NCBI GenBank assembly: GCA_947470575.1
Contig: CANITX010000010.1
Span: forward strand, 1-36,199
Direction of reading: 5' to 3'
Length of the DNA: 36,199 bases
Origin: Rhodospirillales bacterium
GTDB lineage: Bacteria; Pseudomonadota; Alphaproteobacteria; Rhodospirillales; CAMCUA01
Shown here one piece after another: positions 1-9,615 of the stretch. Made by a program: the position numbers and the translations under genes. The notes under the pieces are model-generated. The model searched no databases. It was not told where the DNA came from and was given only the letters and a program-made list of their open reading frames with translations. How positions within the stretch are numbered: the stretch's first letter is position 1; every line of letters starts with the position of its first letter.

Positions 1-264
1 GTCCGGATCGGGTTCGCGGCGATGGTGGACCGCATGCCAATAGCAGGCCTCCGGGCCGGACAATCCCTGAACGATTTCATGCCCGCGTCCGCCGAAATCG
101 AAGCGCAGCCACAGAGCGGCTTGGCAGGCGGGCGGCAAAACCAGCGCTGCAAGGGCTTCTTCCAGCGTCGCCACCGGCGCGCCATGATTCAGCCCATCGG
201 GTGCCGGGTGCTTCAGCAGATCGGCGACATGTGACCCGTAATTCCGGGAGTCGAATTCCTGCAC
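1..264 (-). CDS. Conserved hypothetical protein, N-terminal part (runs off the left edge)
   Basis: An open frame reads leftward from a GTG at 264 to the window edge, giving 88 codons with no stop. A purine-rich AAGGGGG lies about 5 bases before the GTG, which supports this start. The visible protein begins MQEFDSRNYG and ends with the motif YWHAVHHRREPDPD. A very similar motif (YWHxxxHRREPD) occurs in a family of uncharacterised bacterial proteins I recall. I cannot name a function. The next leftward gene upstream (DUF882 protein) stops 31 bases before this start, so the two may share a transcript. Confidence 0.6.
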   Translation of the reverse strand, partial: MQEFDSRNYGSHVADLLKHPAPDGLNHGAPVATLEEALAALVLPPACQAALWLRFDFGGRGHEIVQGLSGPEACYWHAVHHRREPDPD

Positions 265-295
265 GGCAGCCCCCTTCGCGGCGGCTACGCCGGTC

Positions 296-826
296 CTACC
301 AGTAGCGGACCGGCCCGACGTCGACGTGGACAAATCCCGAATTGGCATAGAGGGCAACGCCGCCCCGTTTCAAACGGCGGGCGGCGTCGCGCAGATCGGT
401 GAGCTTGCGTGCGGGCATGGCAATATCGATGGCCATGCCCTTGGTGTGATAGCTGTGCTTGGCCACCCCTTGGCCCTGCGCAGCCAACATGGCGTTGGTG
501 GCTGGGGAGCGATAGCCGGAGATGACCCGGATGCCTTCGTAGGCTCGGACTTCATTGCTCAATGTGTAGACAAGGTCGAGCAGGTCGCGATCGATCGGCA
601 CGACAGCGCCGTTGCGATGATCGCGCAGCATGTGATCGATGTCGGTCAACGCGTCGTTGAGATAGCGACCCTTGGCCCAGTAGGGGCCGGAAAACTTCTC
701 GCCCGTGTGATTGTTGAAAAGCTTGAGGCGGCGTTCCCCTTCGTAGGCTGCCGCCATCGCCCCAGGAGCTGCAAGGCATGCCGCGGCGGCAATCGTGCCC
801 GTGAGGAATCGTCGTCGAACGATCAT
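296..826 (-). CDS. Tat-exported DUF882 / YcbK-like M15-type murein peptidase
   Basis: This 176-aa protein starts with a twin-arginine-type signal (MIVRRRFLTG, then an Ala-rich hydrophobic stretch to about residue 27), so it should be exported folded to the periplasm. The body matches the DUF882/YcbK family of peptidase M15-like proteins. The likely zinc ligands are visible as H127 and D134 (SYHTKGMAID) and H167 (HVDVG). Relatives such as E. coli MepK cut peptidoglycan cross-links; murein hydrolysis here is inferred from that family. The length is normal. A GGAGGG lies 8 bases before the ATG. The gene is divergent from the DAHP synthase gene. Confidence 0.85.
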   Translation of the reverse strand: MIVRRRFLTGTIAAAACLAAPGAMAAAYEGERRLKLFNNHTGEKFSGPYWAKGRYLNDALTDIDHMLRDHRNGAVVPIDRDLLDLVYTLSNEVRAYEGIRVISGYRSPATNAMLAAQGQGVAKHSYHTKGMAIDIAMPARKLTDLRDAARRLKRGGVALYANSGFVHVDVGPVRYW

Positions 827-1183
827 CGCGTGGTCCCTCCACTCTGGCGTCTATCTGCTTTTGTGCTTTTTCTCGTCCCATTCTGCCGGGCGAGGCGGGC
901 CCAGGCCAGCAGTATTATCAGCTTGCATCTCAAGCACTTGTGGGCGGTCAATCGCAAACACACAAAGGGCAGCAGGTAAAGGCTGGATTCCTGGAGGCTA
1001 CAGGCCATCCCCCGCGGCCGGACAAATCCGCCGCCAACGGGCAGCTGAAATCGGCCCCAGCCGATACCGTTGCGCCATGCCCGGGCTTTTCCGGGTATTT
1101 TGCTGGAAACGCGGACAGCCACGACGTATATCCGCTGCCTACAGCCGTTTTTGTCACGCGGCGAGGCGAAGCGAGGAACGATC
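827..1183. other. Divergent intergenic region without a convincing gene
   Basis: These 357 bases separate the leftward DUF882 gene from the rightward DAHP synthase gene and must hold both promoters. Several frames stay open across it, but none has a recognisable product or consistent ribosome site. The DAHP synthase frame is also open upstream to 1070, but the residues before the ATG at 1184 do not look like the family. I could not pick a convincing -35/-10 pair. A short inverted repeat (CCCGG...CCGGG, around 1080–1096) precedes an AT stretch. Confidence 0.5.
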
Positions 1184-2578
1184 ATGCCGAGGACGTGGAC
1201 GCCGGATTCCTGGACCGGTCGGCCTGCCAAGCAGATGCCGGATTACCCAGATGCCGCCAAACTGGACGAGGTCACCAAGCGGCTGACCCGCTATCCGCCG
1301 CTGGTTTTCGCCGGCGAGGCACGCCGGCTGAAGGCGTCGCTGGCCAACGTGGTCGCCGGCAAAGCCTTCGTGCTGCAGGGCGGCGATTGCGCCGAAAGCT
1401 TCGCCGAGTTCCATCCCAACAATATCCGCGACACCTTCCGCGTGCTGCTGCAGATGGCCGTGGTGCTGACATTCGGTGCCGCCCTGCCGGTTATCAAGAT
1501 GGGCCGGCTGGCCGGCCAGTTCGCCAAGCCGCGCAGCGCCGATACCGAGACCATCGGCGGCGTCACCCTGCCCAGCTATCGCGGCGACATGGTCAACGGC
1601 ATGGAGTTCACGCCCGAAGCGCGCATCCCCGATCCGGAACGGCTGGTCCAGGCCTATAACCAATCGGCGGCGACGCTGAACTTGATCCGCGCCTTCGCCC
1701 AGGGCGGCTATGCCGACCTGCACAAGGTGCATCAGTGGAATCTGGGCTTCGTCGAGGGCAGCCCGCTCGGCGCGCGCTATCAAGACCTGGCCAACCGCCT
1801 GGACGAGACGCTGGGCTTCATGGCCGCCTGCGGCCTGACCTCGGAAACCACGCCGCAGATCCGCGAGACCGATTTCTTCACGGCGCACGAAGCCCTGCTG
1901 CTACCCTACGAGCAGGCGATGACCCGCGTCGACAGCACCACCGGCGACTGGTACGACACCTCGGCCCATTTCCTGTGGGCCGGCGACCGCACCCGCCAGG
2001 TGGACGGCGCCCATGTCGAATTCCTGCGCGGCATCGGCAACCCGGTCGGCTGCAAGGCCGGCCCGTCGCAATCGCCCGACGAATTGCTCAAGCTGATCGA
2101 CGCACTGAACCCGGACAACGAGCCGGGACGGCTGACCGTCATCACCCGCATGGGCGCCGACAAGTGGGCCAAGAACCTACCGCCGCTGATCCGCGCCATC
2201 GCGCGGGAAGGCCGCAACATCGTTTGGGTGTGCGACCCGATGCACGGCAACACCATCCTCAGCGGTAACGGCTACAAGACCCGGCCGTTCGACAATATCC
2301 TGGCCGAGGTGCGCGGTTTCTTCGAGGTACTGCGGGCCGAGAACACTTGGCCCGGCGGCGTGCATTTCGAGATGACCGGCCAGGATGTCACCGAATGCGT
2401 CGGCGGCGCCAAGGCGATCACCGAAGCCAATCTCGCTTCGCGCTACCACACCCATTGCGATCCCCGGCTGAACGCCGAACAGGCGCTGGAACTGGCCTTC
2501 CTGGTCGCCGCCATGCTGAAGGAAGGCCGCCAGGCCCAGACGGCACAGTCGCAAAAGGTGGCCGCTCGGGCCTCCTGA
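1184..2578 (+). CDS. aroG: Class II 3-deoxy-7-phosphoheptulonate (DAHP) synthase
   Basis: The 464-aa product condenses phosphoenolpyruvate with erythrose 4-phosphate, the first step of the shikimate pathway to aromatic amino acids, in the cytosol. It belongs to the plant/mycobacterial class II family. Diagnostic segments seen are [13 protein letters not shown] near the N-terminus, [48 protein letters not shown] and [15 protein letters not shown]. The start at 1184 ([10 protein letters not shown]) fits the family length and has an AGGA about 8 bases upstream; a longer in-frame start at 1070 adds unrelated residues. The gene appears monocistronic and faces a leftward toxin gene across a palindrome. 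Confidence 0.95.
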   Translation: MPRTWTPDSWTGRPAKQMPDYPDAAKLDEVTKRLTRYPPLVFAGEARRLKASLANVVAGKAFVLQGGDCAESFAEFHPNNIRDTFRVLLQMAVVLTFGAALPVIKMGRLAGQFAKPRSADTETIGGVTLPSYRGDMVNGMEFTPEARIPDPERLVQAYNQSAATLNLIRAFAQGGYADLHKVHQWNLGFVEGSPLGARYQDLANRLDETLGFMAACGLTSETTPQIRETDFFTAHEALLLPYEQAMTRVDSTTGDWYDTSAHFLWAGDRTRQVDGAHVEFLRGIGNPVGCKAGPSQSPDELLKLIDALNPDNEPGRLTVITRMGADKWAKNLPPLIRAIAREGRNIVWVCDPMHGNTILSGNGYKTRPFDNILAEVRGFFEVLRAENTWPGGVHFEMTGQDVTECVGGAKAITEANLASRYHTHCDPRLNAEQALELAFLVAAMLKEGRQAQTAQSQKVAARAS

Positions 2579-2710
2579 AGGGCTGTCGGTACGCCGGTTC
2601 CACGGTGCCGCTCCCCGGCAGAGTTGGCGCGGGCGTTGGACGGGCCGGCCTGGCCATATGTGGATGTGCTGCGGGACGATGGGGCGGACGCGGAAGCTTA
2701 GGAGTTAAGA

Positions 2711-2738
2711 TCAGGCACAGGCATATGCTTGTGCCTGA
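2711..2738. terminator. Near-perfect palindrome between convergent genes, possible bidirectional terminator
   Basis: Two 14-base arms pair with a single mismatch (TCAGGCACAGGCAT against ATGCTTGTGCCTGA). The repeat sits between the end of the DAHP synthase gene and the end of the leftward parE-like gene. It could end transcription from both sides, but no T-run of normal length follows, so a protein-binding site or another role remains open. Confidence 0.4.
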
Positions 2739-2745
2739 AACCTTC

Positions 2746-3060
2746 TCACGAGCCGAAATCCTCGCGGAAGCGATCGATCCGGTGCATCCCCTCGTGCAGG
2801 ATCGTCACGATTCCGACGTCCCCATTCGATAGCCGCCGCCAATAGACGAAATGCCGTTCGTACCGGAAGAAGTACCCCTCGATGCCGAATTCGGCCGGAA
2901 CAGGTCTCGACATGACTCCATGCGCGTCGATCCTGTCGAAGGCCTCGAATAGGCCGGTAATGTAGCGATCCGCCTGCTCCGTCCCCCAGCGATCCCGCGT
3001 GTAGCGGTAAATCTCGTCGAGACGGTGGGAAGCCGCCTCCTGGACGCGGACAGCGGCCAT
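2746..3060 (-). CDS. ParE/RelE-family toxin
   Basis: This 104-aa protein fits the ParE/RelE toxin fold by size and pattern: an N-terminal helix pair containing RLDEIYRYTRDRWG and ADRYITGLFEAFDRI, then beta strands with GYFFRYERHFVYWRR and VGIVTILHEGMHR. ParE proteins poison DNA gyrase and RelE proteins cut mRNA on the ribosome. The helix pattern and RHH partner favour ParE, but the target is inferred. The start lies four bases after the antitoxin stop, the usual antitoxin-first order. The toxin looks full length and intact. Confidence 0.85.
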   Translation of the reverse strand: MAAVRVQEAASHRLDEIYRYTRDRWGTEQADRYITGLFEAFDRIDAHGVMSRPVPAEFGIEGYFFRYERHFVYWRRLSNGDVGIVTILHEGMHRIDRFREDFGS

Positions 3061-3064
3061 CCGC

Positions 3065-3319
3065 TCAAGTCCGGTTCCGCGCGATCACCTCGGCCGCCGT
3101 CAGCGGCTCGTAAGACGAAACGGGCGCCGCGAACGCATGCGCCAGCTCGGCCTTCAGCCGGTCGAACGCCTCTTTTTCCGTTCTCTCCTTGTCGCGACGG
3201 ATCAAGTCCCGGATGTACTCGCTGACGTTCTCGTAAGCTCCGTTCTCGTCCACATTCGCGGCAACGAAGTCGCTGAGCGCGCCACTAAGGCGGACCGTCA
3301 TCGTCCTGGTTCGAGACAT
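3065..3319 (-). CDS. Ribbon-helix-helix (ParD/CopG-type) antitoxin
   Basis: The 84-aa product has an N-terminal ribbon-helix-helix DNA-binding segment: strand TMTVRLSGAL, then helices around ENVSEYIRDLIRRDKER. A charged C-terminal tail probably wraps the toxin. RHH antitoxins of this type bind their own promoter and neutralise a ParE partner. I chose the ATG at 3319 because AAAGGA lies about 8 bases before it; an in-frame GTG at 3340 would place that ribosome site inside the gene. Its own promoter is visible just upstream, so the pair is probably transcribed independently of the glutathione reductase gene on the same strand. Confidence 0.85.
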   Translation of the reverse strand: MSRTRTMTVRLSGALSDFVAANVDENGAYENVSEYIRDLIRRDKERTEKEAFDRLKAELAHAFAAPVSSYEPLTAAEVIARNRT

Positions 3320-3348
3320 GGTGCATTCCTTTCGCGGCACATGTCTTC

Positions 3349-3376
3349 AATATAACCAAAATCGAATACGAGGCAA
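3349..3376 (-). promoter_or_regulatory. Putative sigma-70 promoter of the toxin-antitoxin pair
   Basis: On the minus strand, TTGCCT (3371–3376) and TATATT (3349–3354) are separated by 16 bases and lie 29 bases upstream of the antitoxin ATG. The spacing and the AT-rich -10 fit a vegetative promoter, and the position fits autoregulation by the RHH antitoxin. Confidence 0.55.
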
Positions 3377-3458
3377 ATCCGATGCGGCTTATAAGGCGAT
3401 GCCGAATCCCGCATGCACGCCGTCCAGCACGCCTGTGCAGAAGCGCGACATCGGCAGC

Positions 3459-4826
3459 CTACGTCGTCGGGTCGGGGCGTTTGTCGCGCATCAGCACCAG
3501 TTCTTCCGCCGTCGTCGGGTGGATGGCGATGGTGGCGTCGAATTGGGCCTTGGTGGCGCCGCATTTGAGTGCCACGGCGATGCCCTGGATAATCTCGCCC
3601 GCGTCCGCACCCGCCATATGAACGCCGAGCACCCGGTCGCTTTTCGGCTCGACGATCATCTTCATCATCACCCGTTCCTCGCTGCCCGACAGCGTGTGCT
3701 TCATCGGCCGGAAGTCGGAGACGTAGACATCCACGGCGCCATATTTCTTGCGCGCCGCTGCTTCGGTCAGGCCGACGGTGCCGAGTGGCGGCTGGCTGAA
3801 CACCGCCGTCGGCACGCCGCTGTAATCGACGTTGCGCCCGGATGGAGCGAACAGCAGATCGGCGACCGCATGGCCTTCGGCGATGGCGATGGGGGTCAGG
3901 TTGATGCGGTCGGTGACGTCGCCGACGGCGAAGATGTGCGGCACCGAGGTCCGCCATTCGCCGTCGACGATGACAGCGCCGGCGCCGCTCAGCTTCACGC
4001 CCGCCTCCTCCAGCCCGATACCCCGGCTGTTGGGACGACGGCCGGTGGCATACATCACCAGATCGGCTTCGACGGTCTTGCCATCGGATAGTTCGACCCA
4101 ACAGACGCCGTTGCGCTTTTCGATGGCAACAGCATTGCATTCCAGGCGCAGATCGATGCCCTTCTTGCGCATTTCCTGGGCGAGGAAGGCGCGGATGTCG
4201 TCATCGAAGCCGCGCAGGAACATCGGGCCGCGATAGAGCTGGGTCACCTGAGCGCCAAGGCCATGAAAGATACCGGCGAATTCGACGGCGATATAGCCGC
4301 CGCCGACGACCACGACCCGCTTCGGCAGATCGTCGAGAAAAAATGCCTCGTTGGAGGTGATGGCGTGTTCAGCCCCCGGAATATCCGGCTTGGTCGGCCA
4401 GCCGCCGGTGGCGATCAAGATATTGGCAGCCGTCACCCGGCGGCCATTGGCGGCAACTACCGTGTGTGCGTCCACGAGGCGGGCGCGCGATTCGACGATC
4501 TCCACCCCGGCGCCTTCCAACAGGCGACGGTAGATGCCGTTCAAGCGGGCAATCTCGGCGTTCTTGGCGGCGATGAACGTCGGCCATGAAAATTCGCGAT
4601 GGCCAACCGTCCAGCCGAAGCCGGCCGCCCCGGCAAAATCTTCGGCGTAGTGCGCGGCATAGACCATCAGCTTCTTCGGCACGCAGCCGACATTGACGCA
4701 GGTGCCGCCTAAGTACTTTTCCTCGAAGCAGAGGACTCGGGCGCCATGGCGGGCGGCGATGCGCGAGGCGCGCACGCCGCCGGACCCGGCACCGACGGTC
4801 ACCAGGTCGAAATCGTAGGTCGTCAC
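3459..4826 (-). CDS. gor: Glutathione-disulfide reductase
   Basis: The 455-aa flavoprotein reduces oxidised glutathione with NADPH in the cytosol. It shows the FAD-binding GAGSGG near residue 12, the redox-active disulfide C43/C48 in GGTCVNVGCVPKK, a second Rossmann motif GGGYIAVEFA for the nicotinamide nucleotide, and the C-terminal active-site pair H436/E441 in HPTTAEELV. These features place it in the glutathione reductase branch rather than dihydrolipoamide dehydrogenase or mercuric reductase. Translation probably starts at the GTG at 4826 with GGAG upstream. It follows the succinate-semialdehyde dehydrogenase gene by 38 bases on the same strand and may be cotranscribed with it. Confidence 0.93.
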   Translation of the reverse strand: MTTYDFDLVTVGAGSGGVRASRIAARHGARVLCFEEKYLGGTCVNVGCVPKKLMVYAAHYAEDFAGAAGFGWTVGHREFSWPTFIAAKNAEIARLNGIYRRLLEGAGVEIVESRARLVDAHTVVAANGRRVTAANILIATGGWPTKPDIPGAEHAITSNEAFFLDDLPKRVVVVGGGYIAVEFAGIFHGLGAQVTQLYRGPMFLRGFDDDIRAFLAQEMRKKGIDLRLECNAVAIEKRNGVCWVELSDGKTVEADLVMYATGRRPNSRGIGLEEAGVKLSGAGAVIVDGEWRTSVPHIFAVGDVTDRINLTPIAIAEGHAVADLLFAPSGRNVDYSGVPTAVFSQPPLGTVGLTEAAARKKYGAVDVYVSDFRPMKHTLSGSEERVMMKMIVEPKSDRVLGVHMAGADAGEIIQGIAVALKCGATKAQFDATIAIHPTTAEELVLMRDKRPDPTT

Positions 4827-4864
4827 GCGGGCATCTCCATCGGTAAGGTCGGGCCGCAGGCGTG

Positions 4865-6328
4865 TTATTTGTCGATTCCGCCCATGCAGAGATATTTAAT
4901 TTCCAGATAGTCATCGACGCCGTACTTGGAGCCTTCGCGCCCAAGCCCGGATTCCTTGACCCCGCCGAAGGGCGCGATTTCGGTGGAGATGATACCGACG
5001 TTGATGCCGACGATCCCCGCCTCCAACGCCTCGGCCACCCGCCAGACCCGGCCGATATCGCGGCTGTAGAAGTAGGACGCGAGCCCGAATTCGGTATCGT
5101 TGGCCATGCCGATGACCTCGGCCTCGGTCTTGAAGCGAATAAGTGGCGCCAAAGGTCCGAAGGTCTCTTCCTTGCTGACCATCATGCTCTGGGTAACATC
5201 GGCCAATACGGTCGGCTCGAAAAACAGGCCACCCAGCTTGTGGCGCTTGCCGCCGGTCATGATGCGCGCGCCTTTCGCAGTGGCGTCGGCGATGTGCTCC
5301 TCGACCTTGGCAACCGCCGCAGCCTCGATCAGCGGGCCGAGTTGCGCGCCTTCCTCGAAGCCGTTGGCGACCTTCAGCTTAGCGACCGCCTTGGCCAGCT
5401 TGTCGGCAAAAGCCGCATAGACGCCGTCCTGCACGTAGAAGCGGTTGGTGCAGACGCAAGTCTGCCCGGAATTGCGGTATTTGGAGGCCAACGCGCCTTC
5501 GACCGCCGCATCGATGTCGGCATCGTCGAAGACCAGAAAGGGCGCGTTGCCGCCGAGTTCCATGGAGGTCTTCTTCACCGTCCGGGCGCATTGCTCCATC
5601 AGCTTCTTGCCGACCTCGGTGGAGCCGGTGAAGGTGATCTTGCGGACCAGCGGGTTAGACGTCAGTTCGCCGCCGATGGCGCCGGCCGAACCGGTCACTA
5701 CGTTGAACACACCCTTGGGGATGCCGGCGAGTTCCGCCAGTTCGGCCAGCGCCAGGGCCGAATAGGGCGTCATCGACGCCGGCTTGACCACCACCGTGCA
5801 GCCGACCGCCAGCGCCGGACCGCATTTGCGCGTGATCATCGCATTGGGAAAGTTCCACGGCGTGATGGCGCCGACGACGCCGATCGGCTCCTTGACGACG
5901 ACGATGCGCCGGTCGGCCATATGCGTCGGGATGGTATCGCCATAAATGCGTTTGGCTTCCTCGGCGAACCACTCGATGAACGAGGCGCCGTAGGCGATCT
6001 CGCCGCGTGCCTCGGTCAAGGTCTTACCCTGTTCGGCGGTCATCAGGCGAGCCAAGTCTTCCTGATGCGACATCATCAGGTTGAACCACTTGCGCAGGAT
6101 GGCAGAGCGTTCCTTGCCGGTCTTCGCCCGCCATTCGGGGAAAGCGCGGTTCGCCGCTTCGATAGCCCGCCGCGTCTCCTTGGCACCCATCTTCGGCACG
6201 GTGCCCAGCACCGAACCATCAGCCGGATTGGTGACATCGATGGTCTCGCCCGAGTCGGCAGCCGCCCATTTGCCGTCGATGTAGCACTGCTGGCGAAACA
6301 GGCTGGTATCGGAAAGCTTTAGCTGCAT
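4865..6328 (-). CDS. gabD: Succinate-semialdehyde dehydrogenase (GabD-type ALDH)
   Basis: This 487-aa aldehyde dehydrogenase is full length for GabD. The general base E257 (MELGGNAP) and nucleophile C291 (SGQTCVC) are present, and the C-terminus KESGLGREGSKYGVDDYLE is typical of succinate-semialdehyde dehydrogenases. It would oxidise succinate semialdehyde to succinate with NAD(P)+ in the GABA shunt. A second cysteine two residues after the nucleophile matches the redox-sensitive Cys pair known in E. coli GabD. No GABA transaminase lies nearby, so glutarate semialdehyde or related substrates are possible. GGAG is placed 7 bases before the ATG. Confidence 0.9.
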   Translation of the reverse strand: MQLKLSDTSLFRQQCYIDGKWAAADSGETIDVTNPADGSVLGTVPKMGAKETRRAIEAANRAFPEWRAKTGKERSAILRKWFNLMMSHQEDLARLMTAEQGKTLTEARGEIAYGASFIEWFAEEAKRIYGDTIPTHMADRRIVVVKEPIGVVGAITPWNFPNAMITRKCGPALAVGCTVVVKPASMTPYSALALAELAELAGIPKGVFNVVTGSAGAIGGELTSNPLVRKITFTGSTEVGKKLMEQCARTVKKTSMELGGNAPFLVFDDADIDAAVEGALASKYRNSGQTCVCTNRFYVQDGVYAAFADKLAKAVAKLKVANGFEEGAQLGPLIEAAAVAKVEEHIADATAKGARIMTGGKRHKLGGLFFEPTVLADVTQSMMVSKEETFGPLAPLIRFKTEAEVIGMANDTEFGLASYFYSRDIGRVWRVAEALEAGIVGINVGIISTEIAPFGGVKESGLGREGSKYGVDDYLEIKYLCMGGIDK

Positions 6329-6392
6329 GGGAGGGCTCCATCGGTCAGGGCGTGCGAAAACGTACGATACCGGCCCTTACGGCGGGAGTCAC

Positions 6393-7769
6393 CTAGCCGC
6401 GCCGCCACGTCGTGCCGGAGGGGCCGTCTTCGAGCACCACGCCCATGGCGGTAAGCGTCGCACGGACCTTATCGGCGGTGGCGAAATCGCGGGATTTGCG
6501 CGCCGCATTGCGCTGATCGATGAGCCGGGCGATCTCGGCATCGTCCGAGCCGCCGCCCCCCGGCACCCATCGGAACCAGTCCTCGGGGACATCGCCCAAC
6601 AAACCGAGTAGGCGGCCGCAGGCGAGCAGCGCGCCCTTCAGCCGCGCGATCTCCGCCGCGTCTTCGGCCTTGTTCAGCTCCGTCGCCATTTCGTGCATGC
6701 AGCCGATCGCCGCCGGCGTGGCGAGATCGTCGCACAAGGCTTCGAGGACCGTGCCCGAGGGTTCGGCCACCTTCGCCGCACCGCCCTTGCGCAGCGCGCC
6801 GTAGAAGCGATCCAGCATCCCTTTCGCCTGAGCCAGCTTGGCAAAGGTGAAATCGAGCGGCGCGCGATAGTGGGTGAGCAACAGGACCAGACGGATGGCT
6901 TCCCCCGGCCATTCCTTCAGCAGCTCGTGCACGGTGATGAAGTTGCCGAGCGACTTCGACATCTTCTCGCCTTCGACCATCAAATAGCCGTTGTGCATCC
7001 AGATGCGGGCCATGACATCCGTATGGTTGGCGCAGCGGCTTTGCGCCACCTCGTTTTCATGGTGGGGGAAAACCAGGTCGATGCCGCCGCCATGAATGTC
7101 GAAGGTCTCGCCCAGGTGCTCGCGGCTCATCGCCGAACATTCGATATGCCAGCCGGGACGACCGCGTCCCCACGGGCTGTCCCAGCCGGGCGTATCGGCG
7201 TCCGACGGCTTCCACAGCACGAAATCGGCCGGGTCCTTCTTGTAGGGCGCCACCTCGACACGGGCGCCGGCGATCATGTCGTCGCGGTTGCGTCCAGAAA
7301 GCTGGCCGTAGGCGGGCCAGGAGGGGACGTCGAACAGCACGTGGCCCTCCGCCGCATAGGCATGGCCGGCGGCGAGCAGCCGTTCGATCATAGCGATCAT
7401 CGGGGCGATGTGTTCGGTAGCGCGCGGCTCGACATCCGGCGGCAGGGCGCCGAGCGCCGCCATGTCGTCGTGGAAAACCCGCGCCGTTTCCTCGGTGATG
7501 TCGCGGATGCTGCGCCCCGATTCCCGGGCACGCGCATTGATCTTGTCGTCGACGTCAGTGATGTTGCGGACATAGGTGACGCGCGGGTAAAGCCGGCGCA
7601 ACAACCGATTCAACACGTCGAAAACAACCACCGGCCGGGCATTGCCGATGTGCGCCAGATCGTAGACCGTCGGGCCGCAGACGTACATGCGCACGTTGGC
7701 CGCATCGAGCGGCGCGAACGGTTCGGCACGACGGGTCAGCGTGTTGTAAAGCGAGAGGGTCACGGTCAC
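6393..7769 (-). CDS. cysS: Cysteinyl-tRNA synthetase
   Basis: The 458-aa class I synthetase charges tRNA-Cys. The HIGH-type signature reads HIGN at residues 40–43 and the KMSKS loop is at 269–273. The expected zinc ligands C31, C211, H236 and E240 are all present and spaced as in the E. coli enzyme. The length is normal. The likely start is the GTG at 7769 ([10 protein letters not shown]), 10 bases after the stop of the NAD synthetase gene, so the two probably form an operon. Confidence 0.96.
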   Translation of the reverse strand: MTVTLSLYNTLTRRAEPFAPLDAANVRMYVCGPTVYDLAHIGNARPVVVFDVLNRLLRRLYPRVTYVRNITDVDDKINARARESGRSIRDITEETARVFHDDMAALGALPPDVEPRATEHIAPMIAMIERLLAAGHAYAAEGHVLFDVPSWPAYGQLSGRNRDDMIAGARVEVAPYKKDPADFVLWKPSDADTPGWDSPWGRGRPGWHIECSAMSREHLGETFDIHGGGIDLVFPHHENEVAQSRCANHTDVMARIWMHNGYLMVEGEKMSKSLGNFITVHELLKEWPGEAIRLVLLLTHYRAPLDFTFAKLAQAKGMLDRFYGALRKGGAAKVAEPSGTVLEALCDDLATPAAIGCMHEMATELNKAEDAAEIARLKGALLACGRLLGLLGDVPEDWFRWVPGGGGSDDAEIARLIDQRNAARKSRDFATADKVRATLTAMGVVLEDGPSGTTWRRG

Positions 7770-7779
7770 AGGGATTCCG

Positions 7780-9444
7780 TCAGATCGACCGGGTGAAGCC
7801 GTTGGTGATCGGATAACGCCGGTCCCGCCCGAAAGCGCGATGCGATATCTTCACTCCCGGCGGCGCCTGGCGGCGCTTGTATTCGGCGCGGTCAACCATG
7901 CGCCAGATACGGCGCACCGTTTCCCGGTCATGGCCATGGGCGACGGCATCGTCGACGGAGCGCTCCTCTTCGATCAGGCAGCGCAACACGGCATCCAGCC
8001 GATCGTAAGGCGGCAGACTGTCCTGGTCCTTCTGGTTGGGGCGCAGTTCAGCCGTCGGCGGCTTGGTGATCACCCGTTCGGGCATGACCCGGCCAACGGG
8101 GCCCAGCAGGCCATCGGGCCTGTTCTGGTTGCGCCAGCGCGACAGTTCGAAGACCGTGGTCTTATAGACGTCCTTCAGCACCGAATAGCCACCGCACATG
8201 TCGCCGTAGAGGGTGGCGTAGCCGACCGACATTTCCGACTTGTTGCCGGTGGTCAGCAGCATGGAGCCGAACTTGTTGGACAAGGCCATCAACAGGATGG
8301 CGCGGGCGCGGGCCTGAACATTTTCTTCCGTGGTATCGGCCTTGACCCCCTGGAAGACCCCGGACAGCATGCCGGAGAAGGCGTCCATGGCCGGGCCGAT
8401 TGGGATGTTATCCAACCGGATGCCGAGCAGGCGGGCCACTTCGGCGGCGTCCTCCAGGCTGTCGGCCGAGGTATAGGGCGACGGCATCATCACGCATCGC
8501 ACCCGCTCGGCCCCCAACGCATCGACGGCAACCGCGGCGCTGATCGCGCTGTCGATACCGCCCGAGAGACCGAGCACGATACCGGGAAAGCGGTTCTTCT
8601 CCACATAGTCATGCAAGCCCAGCACCATGGCCCGGTAGATCGCCTCCAACCCGTCGGGAGGCGAGTCGATATAGCCATTGGCGCAGGTCAAGGCGCCAGC
8701 GGATTCGCGCGACCATTGGCTGCACAGCACCTCGGTCCGCCAGGAAGCGGCCTGCAGCCGGAGCGACCGGTCGGCGCCGAGAACGAAAGAGGCACCGTCG
8801 AAAACCAGCTCGTCCTGGCCACCGACCTGGTTGACGTAAATCAGCGGTAGGCCGGTTTCCACGACGCGGGCGACGCCATGGTTGAGCCGGACGTTCGGCT
8901 TGTCGCAGTCGAATGGCGATCCGTTGAGGACGACCAGCAGTTCCGCCCCGGTTTCCTGCAAGGTTTCAGCGACATCGGAAAACCACATGTCCTCGCAGAT
9001 CATCACGCCGAGGCGATACCCGCGAAAGGGCACCGGGCCAGGACAAGGGCCTGCTACGAAGACTCGCTTTTCATCGAATACGCCATAATTGGGCAACTCG
9101 TGCTTGAAGATGCTGGCGGCGATGTGACCGCCGTCGAGCAGCAAGGCGGCATTATAAAGCTTGCCGCCATCGCGCCAGGGCGCGCCCACAAGAAGCGCCG
9201 GCCCTGAATCGGCGGTTTCGGCCGCCAGCAGGCGTACTTCCTGATCGACGGCGTCCTGGAATGCCGACTTCAACACCAAATCCTCGGGCGGATAGCCGGA
9301 CATTGCTAGCTCGGGGAAAACCACCAGGTCGGCACCCAGGCGGGCCGCCTCCACCCGCGCCCCACGCACCAAATCGGCGTTGGCCACGACATCGCCCACG
9401 GTCGGATTGATTTGGGCCAGTGCAATCGTCAAACGTTCCGTCAT
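7780..9444 (-). CDS. nadE: Glutamine-dependent NAD+ synthetase
   Basis: This 554-aa two-domain enzyme makes NAD+ from nicotinate adenine dinucleotide. The N-terminal nitrilase-fold glutaminase carries the triad E45 ([10 protein letters not shown]), K114 (KHELPNYG) and C150 (MICEDMW), which supplies ammonia. The C-terminal synthetase domain carries the ATP PP-loop SGGIDS at 294–299. Both halves look intact, so it should use glutamine rather than free ammonia. It is followed directly by cysS. The ATG at 9444 is divergent from the plus-strand gene of unknown function. Confidence 0.95.
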   Translation of the reverse strand: MTERLTIALAQINPTVGDVVANADLVRGARVEAARLGADLVVFPELAMSGYPPEDLVLKSAFQDAVDQEVRLLAAETADSGPALLVGAPWRDGGKLYNAALLLDGGHIAASIFKHELPNYGVFDEKRVFVAGPCPGPVPFRGYRLGVMICEDMWFSDVAETLQETGAELLVVLNGSPFDCDKPNVRLNHGVARVVETGLPLIYVNQVGGQDELVFDGASFVLGADRSLRLQAASWRTEVLCSQWSRESAGALTCANGYIDSPPDGLEAIYRAMVLGLHDYVEKNRFPGIVLGLSGGIDSAISAAVAVDALGAERVRCVMMPSPYTSADSLEDAAEVARLLGIRLDNIPIGPAMDAFSGMLSGVFQGVKADTTEENVQARARAILLMALSNKFGSMLLTTGNKSEMSVGYATLYGDMCGGYSVLKDVYKTTVFELSRWRNQNRPDGLLGPVGRVMPERVITKPPTAELRPNQKDQDSLPPYDRLDAVLRCLIEEERSVDDAVAHGHDRETVRRIWRMVDRAEYKRRQAPPGVKISHRAFGRDRRYPITNGFTRSI

Positions 9445-9615
9445 GACGGCATTTATAGGTTACGCTCCCAAGCCTGTCACCCGTGCGCGAAAGAGCCGAC
9501 ACGGCGACGCTGGCACCTGGAATTCCTGCTGCCTTCCGCATAGACTGGGCGCCTCATGAGCGAAGCTTTGCGGACCGATACCTTACCGGCAGGAAACAAG
9601 AAGGAACCGGCAGCC

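Noticed and set aside
4862-6322. 486-codon plus-strand open frame
   Set aside because: It lies fully antisense to gabD, whose motifs are intact; the translation is His/Arg/Gly-rich without domains, the usual shadow of a GC-rich gene.
6693-7796. 367-codon plus-strand open frame over cysS
   Set aside because: Antisense to an unmistakable cysteinyl-tRNA synthetase.
7840-8850. 336-codon plus-strand open frame over nadE
   Set aside because: Antisense to an intact NAD synthetase; composition typical of a shadow frame.
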